Positions 16,107 to 25,500 of a DNA stretch of 64,000 nt are shown here, piece by piece (position 1 is the stretch's first letter; each line of letters starts with the position of its first letter). The stretch spans positions 9,574 to 73,573 of the forward strand of contig CAYNEY010000029.1 of the NCBI GenBank assembly GCA_964396375.1, given 5' to 3'. Source of the stretch: FEN-1139 sp964396375 (lineage in GTDB: Bacteria; Myxococcota_A; Polyangia; Polyangiales; Polyangiaceae). A program made the translations under genes and the position numbers. The notes under the pieces were generated by a model. The model was given only the letters and a program-made list of their open reading frames with translations. It was not told the DNA's origin and ran no database searches.

Positions 16107-17324
16107 ATGCGAAATATCAACAGAATTTGCACCCATTCCCTGTCGTTCGCGACGCTCTCGCTCGGACTTGCTGGTACCGCGTTGGCGCAAGAACCGGAAA
16201 ACGAGCTCCGAGCCGCGCCGCCGCCAGACGCGGCCGCGTTGGTGGCCGGTCCAGGAGAAGGTGCGGCACCACCCACCATCGAGAAGCCCTCGATGGACTC
16301 GACCTCTGCCACGGTCTCGGCGGGTGGTCAGCTCGCCACCGGAAACTCCCGGATGTTGGCCGCGACCGCCAACGGCACGTTCGATCTGCGTCGTGGCTAC
16401 AATGCGGTCGGTGCCTCGGCTCTCGGCAACTACGGCCGCGCCGGAGTTCCCGGTGAAGACATGGAGGAGAATGCCAACAACCTCCAGCTTCGGCTCCGCT
16501 ACGACCGTTTTCTCACCGATTCCTTGTCGGGATTTCTGATCGGCACGGGTCGCGTCGACAAGTTTCAGGGCCTGCTGTTTCGGCTGAACATCGACCCTGG
16601 TATCAAGTACCTGGTCATCAATCAGCCAACCCTGGCCCTCTGGGGTGAAATTGGCTACGACTACCAGCACGACATCCGGCGTGACGGCGCGCGTATCGTG
16701 CTCGATGGGGACGGCAACCCGGTGCTCGACGCGGACGGCGACGTGATGATGATCGACAAGACGGCGGACGATCACTCCTCCCGTCTCTACGTCGGTTTCC
16801 GCCACGCCTTCAACTCGGAGGTTACCCTCTCGACGGGCCTCGAGTACCTCCAGAGCTTTACCAACACCACCCGCTATCGCCTCAATTATGACGCGGTGTT
16901 TGCAGCCAAGATCATCGGTGGGGTGGCTTTCGGGGTGGGCTTCACGGCGCGGTACGATCACAAGCCGCTGCCTGGCAAGGAGGAGCTCGACACCGCGACC
17001 ACCTTGAACCTCATCTACACCTACTCGGACGCGGTGCCCCCGCCGGCGCCGGTCGAGGCACCCGCGCCGCCGGTAGAGGAGCCTGCTCCGCCCGCGCCTA
17101 TCCCAGAGCCCGAAGCGGTGCCTAGCCCAGCTCCTGCCGAGCCGGCCGCCGTGGCACCACCACCCGCGGATGCGGCCTCAGCACCAGCCGCCACGGTGCC
17201 TGCGACAGCGCCGGGTGCGGCTGACGTGGCCCAACCGCCTGCGGCGACACCGGCACCGGTCGCTGCACCCGCACCGGTCGCTGCACCCGCACCGGTCGCT
17301 GCACCCGCACCGACCACTCCGTGA
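16107..17324 (+). CDS. DUF481-type outer-membrane beta-barrel protein with Pro/Ala-rich tail
   Basis: Protein of 405 residues. Residues 1-28 form a Sec signal peptide (cleavage after GTALA). Residues about 70-310 show the alternating pattern of an outer-membrane barrel typical of DUF481: SAGGQLATGNSRM, ASALGNYGR, LRLRYDRFLTDSLSGF, a long strand ending VGFTARYDHKPLPG, and a final LNLIYTYS. The tail from about 315 is Pro/Ala/Glu-rich and ends in repeats of APAPVA encoded by a DNA tandem repeat. The ATG at 16107 follows CGAGGAG by six bases. Such proteins are salt-induced or of unknown role in other bacteria; the tail may span the periplasm or stay disordered. Confidence 0.8.
   Translation: MRNINRICTHSLSFATLSLGLAGTALAQEPENELRAAPPPDAAALVAGPGEGAAPPTIEKPSMDSTSATVSAGGQLATGNSRMLAATANGTFDLRRGYNAVGASALGNYGRAGVPGEDMEENANNLQLRLRYDRFLTDSLSGFLIGTGRVDKFQGLLFRLNIDPGIKYLVINQPTLALWGEIGYDYQHDIRRDGARIVLDGDGNPVLDADGDVMMIDKTADDHSSRLYVGFRHAFNSEVTLSTGLEYLQSFTNTTRYRLNYDAVFAAKIIGGVAFGVGFTARYDHKPLPGKEELDTATTLNLIYTYSDAVPPPAPVEAPAPPVEEPAPPAPIPEPEAVPSPAPAEPAAVAPPPADAASAPAATVPATAPGAADVAQPPAATPAPVAAPAPVAAPAPVAAPAPTTP
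17253..17306 (+). repeat. Three tandem 18-base repeats inside a coding region
   Basis: GCACCGGTCGCTGCACCC occurs three times without gaps (17253, 17271, 17289) and encodes a repeating Ala-Pro-Ala-Pro-Val-Ala. The exact identity of the copies suggests recent slippage, so the tail length may vary between strains. Confidence 0.9.
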
Positions 17325-17366
17325 GCCAAGCCGGCGTGAGCCGGCAAGGTACGCTACCCTGGCGCG

Positions 17367-20342
17367 GTGCCGGAACGCTCGCCTCTGCTGCGGCTCGCAA
17401 CCGTGATAGCGGCGGTGGTGTGTTTGCTCTTTCTCACCACGCTGCGTCCCGAGCGGCGGCGCGTCGATGCGCCGCCGCCTCGCCATCAGGTGGTGCCTCG
17501 GGATCTGGATTGGAATGCCGCTCTTTCGGTGACAGTCGGGCTCGGGGAGCCCGACTGCGGCCAGCCTCCCCGCGGTGTTCCTGGGGAGGGAGCCGAGCTG
17601 CGCGTGTTCCTCGAGCGTGAACACAGCTATCACCTGGTGGGACAGGCGCGGACCGATCAGAGGGGCCACGCGGAGTTCGGGCAGCTTCCGCGCGGTAGCC
17701 TCTTTGTGCTCGCTGAACTCGAAGGTCGAGCTCGCGCCTCGAGCCAACTCGTCCTCGACGGCTCAAGTCGTGAGCTCGCCATGTGCCTCGAACCCGGGCG
17801 GGCGCTCTCGGTTTCGGTCACCGATGAGCAGAGTCAGCCCCTGGCAGAGGCCACGGTGCTAGCGCAAGCTTCCGATCCTTTGCCGCGCGGCGCTCTCACC
17901 GACCCTCAAGGCAAAGCTACGCTGGAAGGCCTCGGTGCGCCGCCCTTTGGGGTGCGGATCCACGCCCGCGGCTTCGAATCCTACGCGGGCCGAACCAGTG
18001 GGGAAATGCTGTCGGTGGTCCTGACTCGGCTCGCGACTCTGATCGTGGAGGCCAAGATGCCCGATCAGAGGCCTGCTCGTGGGGCACTCGTCGCCATCGG
18101 TGGGGCGAGCCTGTGGCCGCCGCGCACGGTCGCCCTCGACGAAGCCGGACAGGCCACCATTCACGGTTTTCTGGCCGGAACGTTCGATGTTCGGGTGACC
18201 CTCGGTACCAACCTCAGTCGAACCGAGAAAGACGTCCTGATCGAGCGAGGGCAAGAGCGGCGCTTGTCCTTGGTGCTCGAACCGGCGCGGAGCGTGCTCG
18301 TGCGGGTCACCGATGGTGAAGGTGACCACGCCGAGGGGGTGGCCGGTGCGGATGTGGTGGTGGCGGAGTCCGGCCTCAGCAGCTTCCCGTTGCGGGGGCG
18401 GAGCGGTGCCGATGCAATGGTGAGGCTGGGGCCTCTCGAGCCCGGGCCGGCCACGGTCTCTGCATCGGCGGAGGGTTTTGTGGGGACCATGTCGCTTCCA
18501 CTTCCCGAACCCCTGAGCGAACCAATTCAGGTGCCGCTCCTCCGGGGAGGCACGCTCCTTGGACGTGTGGAGGACGAGGCTGGGCATCCCATCGAGGGCG
18601 CCACGATCGAGGTGGTGGGGACTGATCTTCGGGGTCAACCTCTGCTGCTCTCCTCACGGGCGGAGTCGCGGCGCCGTGCCCATTTTGCTTGGGCGCTCGG
18701 GTTCCCTGGGGAACTCATGCCAATGGGGGAACTCGGGGTGACGAAGGGTCCCGTTCCTCCGATCGGACAAGCGATGTCCCAGGGCTATCTGATGTCGAGT
18801 GAGAGCACCAGAAATCCCCCCATCATCCTCGCTGGTACCGCGCTCATCTCGAGTTGGGTGAGCGGGGATGGCGGGAGGTTTTCCGCACATCCCGTCACCC
18901 CTGGTCGGGTGGCGGTGCTGGCGCGGCATCCCGATTACGTGGAGGCTCAGAGTTCCTTCGTGACGCTGATGCCGGGGGAAAAAAGTTCCGAGGTGGTGGT
19001 CGTGCTGCGCGGTGGCGGACTGCTCGAGGGACGCCTGGTAGATGCTCGGGATCGCCCGATCGGTGGTGCGCTGGTCGAGGTTACGGCGCCCGAGAGCACG
19101 CTTCGGCGCACCGGTACCACGGCCAGCGACGGTACCTTCGTTTTCGCAGCCTTGCCCCCGACCATCGAGCTTCGGGTGGCTCGCCCTCAGCACCCCGAGC
19201 GCTGGGTGCTGGAGCGGCGTGTGTCCATCCGCTCGGCGCAGCGCGAAGAGATCGAGCTTGTCTTGCCTGAACAGCGCGACCCCGTGCGCATCGAAGTCGT
19301 GGATGTGCGGGGGGAGGCCCTGGCCAATGTGGAGGTCGAACTCACCTCCCTCGAACTCGACGTGCCGCTGCGGCAGACCCGCTTTTCGGATGCGAGTGGG
19401 CAGGTGGTCTTCGACGACGCCCGGGGTCTTCGCTTGGCGGTGCGCGCCGAGGCCCCGGGTTATCTTCCGGCGCGAATGACCCTCTCTGGCGCGAAGGACG
19501 AGGCGCAGATCACCTTGGAACGTGGGTTGACCATCGAGGGGCACGTGACCACGGTGCGGGGTCGCCGTACCGTCGCTGGTGCGCGGGTCACCGTGCGTGC
19601 GGGGGCGCTCACGCGTGGCACCGTGTGTGACGCCGAGGGGTATTTCAGTCTGCGCGGCATCGCCCCCGGGGACGTCGAGTTCGTGGTGGAGGCGGAGAAC
19701 CTCGCGCTGCTTCGCACCACGAGAAAAGTGGCTTCTACTGGGCAGTTTGACCGACCGATCGACATCGGACAGCTCGATCTGTCGGAGGCCGGCGAAGTCA
19801 CCGGTCGCGTCCTCGATCGGGAGGGGCAGCCTGTTGCAGGTGCACGGGTTGGGCCCTCACTGAGTGATGCCCCGGTGCCGCTCGGTGTGCGTCCGCACGG
19901 TTCGGTCACGACCGATCGGGATGGTCGGTTCTCCCTGGTCGACCTCGCCGAGGGCGAGGTCGTGCTCATGGCAAGGGCGCCAGGTTTCGTCGACGGGCGT
20001 TCGGAGCCGGTGAGGGTGATCGCCGGTCGTACCCACGATGAGCTCGAGATCGTGCTCGAGCGCGGCACGGATACAGACGGCCGAGTGCGCGGGAGTCTCG
20101 CGCTCGCGTTGGCGAAGGAGGGTGAGCACTTGGTGGTGCGCGACGTCGTGGCGGGCAGCACCGCCGAAGGCGCCGGCGTGATGGCGGGAGATCGGCTCAT
20201 CAGCATCGACGGTGTGGTGCCCGAAAGCATCGCGGGAGCCGAGCGGCTTCTGTCTGGCGCCGAGCGGTCGGACGTGGTTCTCGAACTCCACCATCAGGGG
20301 ATGCCAAAGGTGCTGCGCATAGCCCGCGAGCCGGTGCGCTGA
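17367..20342 (+). CDS. Large surface protein with carboxypeptidase-regulatory-like repeats and C-terminal PDZ domain
   Basis: Protein of 991 residues starting at GTG 17367. A single N-terminal membrane helix (LLRLATVIAAVVCLLFLTT) anchors it, probably facing the periplasm. The body is a chain of roughly eight to ten beta-sandwich modules of the CarboxypepD_reg/Cna-B-like type; recurring marks are V-x-D-x-x-G-x-P-(I/V)-x-G-A and D-x-x-G-x-F near the module ends. Residues about 905-985 form a PDZ domain (VVAGSTAEGAGVMAGDRLIS and IDGVVPESIAG). Module chains of this sort serve as stalks or adhesion parts, and the PDZ may bind C-termini of partner proteins. No catalytic motif is seen. Its last 21 bases lie within the first copy of a 67-base tandem repeat. 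Confidence 0.72.
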   Translation: MPERSPLLRLATVIAAVVCLLFLTTLRPERRRVDAPPPRHQVVPRDLDWNAALSVTVGLGEPDCGQPPRGVPGEGAELRVFLEREHSYHLVGQARTDQRGHAEFGQLPRGSLFVLAELEGRARASSQLVLDGSSRELAMCLEPGRALSVSVTDEQSQPLAEATVLAQASDPLPRGALTDPQGKATLEGLGAPPFGVRIHARGFESYAGRTSGEMLSVVLTRLATLIVEAKMPDQRPARGALVAIGGASLWPPRTVALDEAGQATIHGFLAGTFDVRVTLGTNLSRTEKDVLIERGQERRLSLVLEPARSVLVRVTDGEGDHAEGVAGADVVVAESGLSSFPLRGRSGADAMVRLGPLEPGPATVSASAEGFVGTMSLPLPEPLSEPIQVPLLRGGTLLGRVEDEAGHPIEGATIEVVGTDLRGQPLLLSSRAESRRRAHFAWALGFPGELMPMGELGVTKGPVPPIGQAMSQGYLMSSESTRNPPIILAGTALISSWVSGDGGRFSAHPVTPGRVAVLARHPDYVEAQSSFVTLMPGEKSSEVVVVLRGGGLLEGRLVDARDRPIGGALVEVTAPESTLRRTGTTASDGTFVFAALPPTIELRVARPQHPERWVLERRVSIRSAQREEIELVLPEQRDPVRIEVVDVRGEALANVEVELTSLELDVPLRQTRFSDASGQVVFDDARGLRLAVRAEAPGYLPARMTLSGAKDEAQITLERGLTIEGHVTTVRGRRTVAGARVTVRAGALTRGTVCDAEGYFSLRGIAPGDVEFVVEAENLALLRTTRKVASTGQFDRPIDIGQLDLSEAGEVTGRVLDREGQPVAGARVGPSLSDAPVPLGVRPHGSVTTDRDGRFSLVDLAEGEVVLMARAPGFVDGRSEPVRVIAGRTHDELEIVLERGTDTDGRVRGSLALALAKEGEHLVVRDVVAGSTAEGAGVMAGDRLISIDGVVPESIAGAERLLSGAERSDVVLELHHQGMPKVLRIAREPVR

Positions 20343-20485
20343 GCGCGCGCTCGTCCACGTCCTCATCACTCCACACCCGCTCTGTATCGCCCGCGAGCCG
20401 GTGCGCTGAGCGCGCGCTCGTCCACGTCCTCATCACTCCACACCCGCTCTGTATCGCCCGCGAGCCGGTGCGCTGAGCGCGCGCT
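20322..20485. repeat. Tandem 67-base repeat, 2.4 copies, beginning in the 3' end of the PDZ gene
   Basis: Copies at 20322-20388 and 20389-20455 are identical, and a third stops after 30 bases (20456-20485). Each copy contains the last codons and stop of the upstream gene (CGCGAGCCGGTGCGCTGA). The first copy is the true gene end, so the duplication extends only the 3' flank. It may affect mRNA 3' structure. The 410 bases from here to the response-regulator gene hold only the small frame described next. Confidence 0.92.
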
Positions 20486-20633
20486 ACGAATCGCTTATGC
20501 CGAGCAGCGAGGTTCCGGGCTCGGGCGCGCCCGGAGTCCGAGGTGGCTCGGCCGAGGTGACCAGGGGCACCACCACCGGGAGCAGGCAGAGCAAGGAGAG
20601 CAGCGAGCCAACGATGAGAGCGATCACGGCCAC
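20484..20633 (-). CDS. Possible small membrane protein
   Basis: A frame of 49 residues with a GTG start at 20631-20633 and TAG at 20484-20486. It reads as one or two hydrophobic helices (VIALIVGSLLSLLCLLPVVV) followed by a Pro-rich soluble tail. A strong membrane pattern on one strand is the only support; no ribosome site is evident, and the last three bases touch the tandem repeat. It may be the remnant of a longer gene. Confidence 0.3.
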   Translation of the reverse strand: MAVIALIVGSLLSLLCLLPVVVPLVTSAEPPRTPGAPEPGTSLLGISDS

Positions 20634-20897
20634 GGTCGGATAGCAGGATCGGGCATCAATGAGGGCCGAAGGACTCCCTGATGAATCAGAACGGCCAGCA
20701 GGTTGCTCTTGGCTGGCTCCGCGGGATCCTAAACCAGATCAAGGATTTGGTGACGTTGGGGGGTAGAAGGGACCGGGCCGCGCGAATCGCCTCCCTGCCC
20801 ACGCGGATTTTTGCTACCGTGGGGCTAGATCCGTCTTGTGGTAGGGGCAAGATGGGGTTTGAATCTTCGCATATCTGGCGCAACCGCAACTCCCCTC

Positions 20898-21341
20898 ATG
20901 ACAAGGAAGAGCAACCCTCCCTCGCAGATGCGGATCATGACGCCACTCTTGCGGGTGCTGGTGGTTGACGACGATCCGCTCATGGTGCGCAGCATCAGGC
21001 GGTATGTGGCGAGTCGCCGGGCACACTGGCAGGTCCTTGGTTTCATCGATTCCCGCGAGGCCGAGCTCCAAATCAAGGAACACCACTTCGACGTGGTGGT
21101 GACCGACTACGAGATGCCCCACAAAAACGGGATCGAGCTGTTGCGCGTGGTCGAGAGTGTGGCTCCCGAGACCCTGCGGGTGGTCATCTCGGGGCGTCGG
21201 CGGGATTCGGTCGAGGCGTTCCCCGAGACCCTGGTGCATGCCTGGGTCGAGAAGCATGGTGACATCGAGCCGCTGGTCCTCGTGATCGACGAGCTGATGC
21301 AGGCGCGAGTTCCCGAAGAGCGTCGCGTGCAGAGCACCTGA
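20898..21341 (+). CDS. Single-domain response regulator (receiver)
   Basis: Protein of 147 residues made of one CheY-like receiver domain and nothing else. Seen are the acidic pocket RVLVVDDDPLMVRS, the phosphoryl-acceptor Asp in VVVTDYEMPHKNG, the switch Ser in VVISGRR, and Lys in AWVEKHGD, as in receivers that often feed HDOD or cyclic-nucleotide outputs. Without an output domain it probably acts by protein contact. The start is uncertain: ATGs at 20898, 20928 and 20937 are all in frame without a good ribosome site. No kinase gene is adjacent, which is common for orphan receivers in myxobacteria. Confidence 0.85.
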   Translation: MTRKSNPPSQMRIMTPLLRVLVVDDDPLMVRSIRRYVASRRAHWQVLGFIDSREAELQIKEHHFDVVVTDYEMPHKNGIELLRVVESVAPETLRVVISGRRRDSVEAFPETLVHAWVEKHGDIEPLVLVIDELMQARVPEERRVQST

Positions 21342-21432
21342 GTTAGCGTTTTTCCAGGTGGTGGTGCCGCTGGTTTTCGGGCGGCGGGTTGTTCGTTGCG
21401 GGTAGCACGCGGTGCGGGTATGGGAGGCTGGC

Positions 21433-22557
21433 ATGGCAGGCAACAGTTTCGGGCAGAGTTTCGTGATCACGACCGCCGGCGAGTCCCACGGTCCGGGCAA
21501 CCTCGTGATCATCGATGGTTGCCCACCCGGGCTCCCCTTGTCCGAAGAAGATCTGCTCCCCGATCTGGCGCGCCGCCGACCCGGCCAGAACCTTCTGGTG
21601 ACTCAGCGGCGCGAGGACGACACCCCGGAGATCCTGAGCGGTGTCTTCGAGGGAATTACCACCGGTCAGAGTATCGCGATCCTGATTCGAAACTCCGACC
21701 AGCGGAGCCACGACTATTCGGCGCTTCGCGAGCAGTACCGTCCCGGTCACGCAGATTTCACCTACGATCGGAAGTATGGGCGGCGTGACCACCGCGGTGG
21801 GGGCCGTGCCAGTGCACGCGAGACCGTGGCGCGGGTCGCCGCGGGTGCCGTGGCAAAGAAGCTGATTTGGACCGAGTTTGGGGGTGAAGTGCTGGGCTAC
21901 ACGCGGCAGATCGGTGACATCGTAGCCGAGCCTCCGGACCCAGAACGGCTGACCCGGGACCTGATCGACCAACTCCCTGATCAGAGTCCGAACCTCGTCC
22001 GCTGTCCTGATCCGGTAGCGGCGCGGGCGATGGTGGACTTGGTCGATCAGGTTCGGCGCGACCAAGACTCGATCGGCGGAGTCTCCGAGTTGGTCGCTCG
22101 CAACGTGCCGGCTGGTCTTGGGGAACCAGTGTTTGGCAAGCTGAAGGCCGAGCTGGCGATGGCGCTGATGAGTATTCCGGCGGTGGTCGGCGTCGAGCTC
22201 GGTTCGGGCTTCGCCGCCGCGCGGATGCGCGGCAGTCAGCACAACGACCTGTTCGTTCCGGCTGCCACGGATCCACCTGGGGCAACCACCACCACCAACC
22301 GCCACGGGGGCATTCTAGGTGGGATCTCTTCGGGGCGGCCGATCGTGCTTCGCGCGGCGATCAAGCCGACCAGCAGCCTGCCCCGCCCGCAGCAGACGGT
22401 GAACGCCCAATTCGAGGCGAGCGAGCTGCGCACCCTGGGACGCCACGACCCCTGCCTGGTGCTCAGGTTTGGACCGATCGGTGAGGCGATGGTGGCGTTG
22501 GTGCTCGCCGATCAGTGGCTGCGACACCGCGGTCAGTGCGGCGGCTCGATCAAGTGA
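21433..22557 (+). CDS. aroC: Chorismate synthase
   Basis: Protein of 374 residues matching AroC over its whole length. It makes chorismate from 5-enolpyruvylshikimate-3-phosphate with reduced FMN, the last shikimate-pathway step. Signatures seen are GESHGPGN with the catalytic His, RRDHRGGGRASARETVARVAAGA, GSQHNDLF and TNRHGGILGGISSG with the second His, and RHDPCLVLR near the C-terminus. The ATG at 21433 is preceded by GGGAGG. Its 3' end overlaps the 3' end of mfd on the other strand by eight bases. Confidence 0.97.
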   Translation: MAGNSFGQSFVITTAGESHGPGNLVIIDGCPPGLPLSEEDLLPDLARRRPGQNLLVTQRREDDTPEILSGVFEGITTGQSIAILIRNSDQRSHDYSALREQYRPGHADFTYDRKYGRRDHRGGGRASARETVARVAAGAVAKKLIWTEFGGEVLGYTRQIGDIVAEPPDPERLTRDLIDQLPDQSPNLVRCPDPVAARAMVDLVDQVRRDQDSIGGVSELVARNVPAGLGEPVFGKLKAELAMALMSIPAVVGVELGSGFAAARMRGSQHNDLFVPAATDPPGATTTTNRHGGILGGISSGRPIVLRAAIKPTSSLPRPQQTVNAQFEASELRTLGRHDPCLVLRFGPIGEAMVALVLADQWLRHRGQCGGSIK

Positions 22558-25500
22558 CGGAGGGTTGCTCGAGTTCGGTCAGGAGCTGCTCCAGGTGACT
22601 GATCCCGTCGCGGAACACCTCGCTTGGCCCGGCGCGGCGCTCCACGCGGCCGTCGGGGGTGAGGCGGAGGCGACCGTCTGAGCTTGCTGCCCGTGCTGCC
22701 AGCGCGCTGCCGTCGAGGGGAGTCTGCTCACCAATGTGCAAGGACACCCGCGCTCGCGCGGCATCGCACACCAAGACCGAGAGCGCGATCAGCCGCGGTT
22801 TGTTGCGCATGATCCTGAGCAGATTGTGGGCCTCGGGCGGCGGTGGGCCGAAGCGCTCCTCGAGCGCGATTGCGAGTTCATCGCCGGCTTCGGGCGTGGG
22901 TGCCTGTGCCAGACTCTTGTACCAGGTGAGCCGAAGCGGGATCTCGGGGATGTAGTCGTCGGGAAGGAAGGCCGGGACGTCGAAGCCGAGCTCGGGCTCG
23001 ACCGGGCGAGGATGGGAGAGTCCGCGGAGTTCGTCGGCGGCCTCCCGCAGCATCTCGGCGAACAGCTCGAAGCCAACCTCGGCGATGAAGCCGCTCTGCT
23101 CGGCGCCCAGCACATCTCCGGCACCGCGCAGCTCGAGGTCGAGCGCGGCCACTCGAAATCCGGAGCCGAGCTCGGTGAAACGCTCCAACGTTTCGAGGCG
23201 CGTCGTGCTTTCGGCGCTGAGATCGGCGAGCGAAGGCACGAGGAGGTAGCAGTAAGCCCGGTCCTTCGAGCGTCCGATCCGCCCCCGAAGCTGGTACAGC
23301 TGAGAGAGCCCGAAGCGGTCGGCGTGCTCGATCACCATGGTGTTCGCGCGTGGCACGTCGAGGCCGTTCTCGATGATGGCGGTGGAGACGAGGACATTCT
23401 TGCGACCGCTCGAGAAATCGAGCCAGGCCCGCTCGAGCTGGGCGGCGGGGAGCTTGCCGTGCCCGAGCGTGACCCGTGCCTCGGGAAGGGAGGCCTGTAT
23501 CTGGGCGGCGCGCTCCGCCAGGCCTTCGATCCTTGGACTCACGTAATAAACCTGCCCGCCGCGGGCCAGCTCGCGTGAGATAGCCTCGGTGATCAGACGG
23601 GGCTCCAGGTGACCGAGCAGCGTGCGGATTGCCTTGCGGTCCGCAGGCGGGGTGGCGATCATGGAGAGGTCTCGGAGCCCGCTGGTCGCGAGTTGTAGGG
23701 TCCTTGGGATTGGTGTTGCACTCAACGTGAGCACATCGACCGTGGCGCGGAGCTGCTTGATGCGCTCCTTGTGGGACACACCAAAGCGCTGCTCTTCGTC
23801 GATCACCAAGAGGCCGAGTTGGTGGAACGCCACATCCTTGGAGAGCAAGCGGTGCGTTCCCACCACCACATCCACCGTGCCCCGGATTAGGCCACGCAGC
23901 ACCTCGCGCTGTTCGGTCTGCGAGGTGAAGCGCGAGAGGGCTCGCACCTCGATCCCGAAGGGTTCGAGCCGAGCGCGAAAGGTGGCGAGGTGCTGTTGAC
24001 AGAGCACGGTGGTGGGCACCAAAATGGCCACCTGTCGGTGTGCGATGGCCATCCGAAAGGCGGCACGCATCGCCACCTCGGTCTTGCCAAAACCCACGTC
24101 GCCGCACACCAAGCGGTCCATGACCTCGGTAGACTCGAGGTCGCGCATCACATCCAGAATGGCCGCCGCCTGATCGGGGGTTTCCTCGAAAGGGAAGCTG
24201 GCCTCGAACGCGGTGAAATCGTGATCGGCAGGGGGGAGACCGGGGCGGGTGAGGTGGAGTCGCTCGGCGTACAGTTGGAGCAGGGACTCGGCGAGCTCGC
24301 GGAGCCTTACCTTGACTCGCTCCCGGGTCTTTGCAAACGACACACCCCCGAGTCGATCGAGCTTGACGGGTGCGTCGGACCCGGCGTGCTTCGAGATCTG
24401 GTTCAGGCGCGTCACCGGCAGGTACAGGCGTCCGCCCAGGTAATCGATGGCCAGGCACTCGAGGATGTTCGAGCCGGCAGCCTTCCGCTCGAGCCCGAGG
24501 TAGCGACCGATGCCATGCACCACGTGCACCACCGCGTCGCCTGGTCGAAGCTCCGCGATGTCGGTGAACGCGGCGCGACTCGGCGGGCGCCGACGTTCGG
24601 ATTGTGGCCGACGCGGCCCCAGCAGCTCCTGGTCGGTGAACAGCGCGAAGCCCTGCTCGGGCAGCACGACCCCCCGTGCCAGGCTACCGCAGGTGAGGAC
24701 GAGTCGCGGTGGACTACTTGGACTGAGCTGGGGTTGCTCGGCGAGGGAGAGGGCAAAGCCGCGATCTCTGAGCAGGCTGGCCAAACGCTCCCGCTGTACG
24801 GTGGTTCGGCAGATGACGGTGGTGGCGAGGCCGGAGCTCTGACAGGCTTTGATGCGCGTGAGTTCGGCGGTGAGCGAAGAGGAGGGTGTCCCCCCATGCT
24901 CCGTGGGCTGTGCGGGGTGCGTGCGCCGTGCGTGTGCGCCCGTGGTGGCCAGCTCGGCGCGTGCAGGTGAAGGTAACTCGACGGCTCCCAGCGAGGCCCG
25001 GCGCATTGGGTGTGCCAAGAGGGCGGTGGAGGTGGACTCCGGCGCTCCGTGCTGCGTGGTGCGGACCATCCCGATCAGCGGTCGGCGCGCCAACATCGCC
25101 GCCAGCTCTTCGCGCTCGACCACCAGGCTCGAGCGACGAAAACGCGGAAGGGGTGGCGCAGCGGCCTCACTCTGGCAAAGCTCCTCTTCGGCCGCCTTCT
25201 GTGCGCGCTCGATCTTCACCGTATCCTCGAACAGGATCGGCGTATCCTCGGGGAAGTAGTCCAACAACGAGCAGAGCTCACCAAAGGCGGGGAGGTAGGC
25301 GGCCGCACCAGGAAACGACCGCCCCGCCACCACGTCGTCGATCAGCGGCCGGGCACGGAGCGAGGGGAAGTCGATGGCATCCACGCACTCGCGCAGCCGA
25401 GTCTCCGCGGCGCGCCGTGTCGCCTCGTCGAGGAAGGCCAGATGCGAAAGGGTGATGGTGACGCGGGTGCGCGGTGCAACCGAGCGCTGGGTGTCCGGAT

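Noticed and set aside
20681..20968. 95-codon + strand frame between the tandem repeat and the response regulator
   Set aside because: It overlaps the receiver gene start in another frame and has no protein-like pattern.
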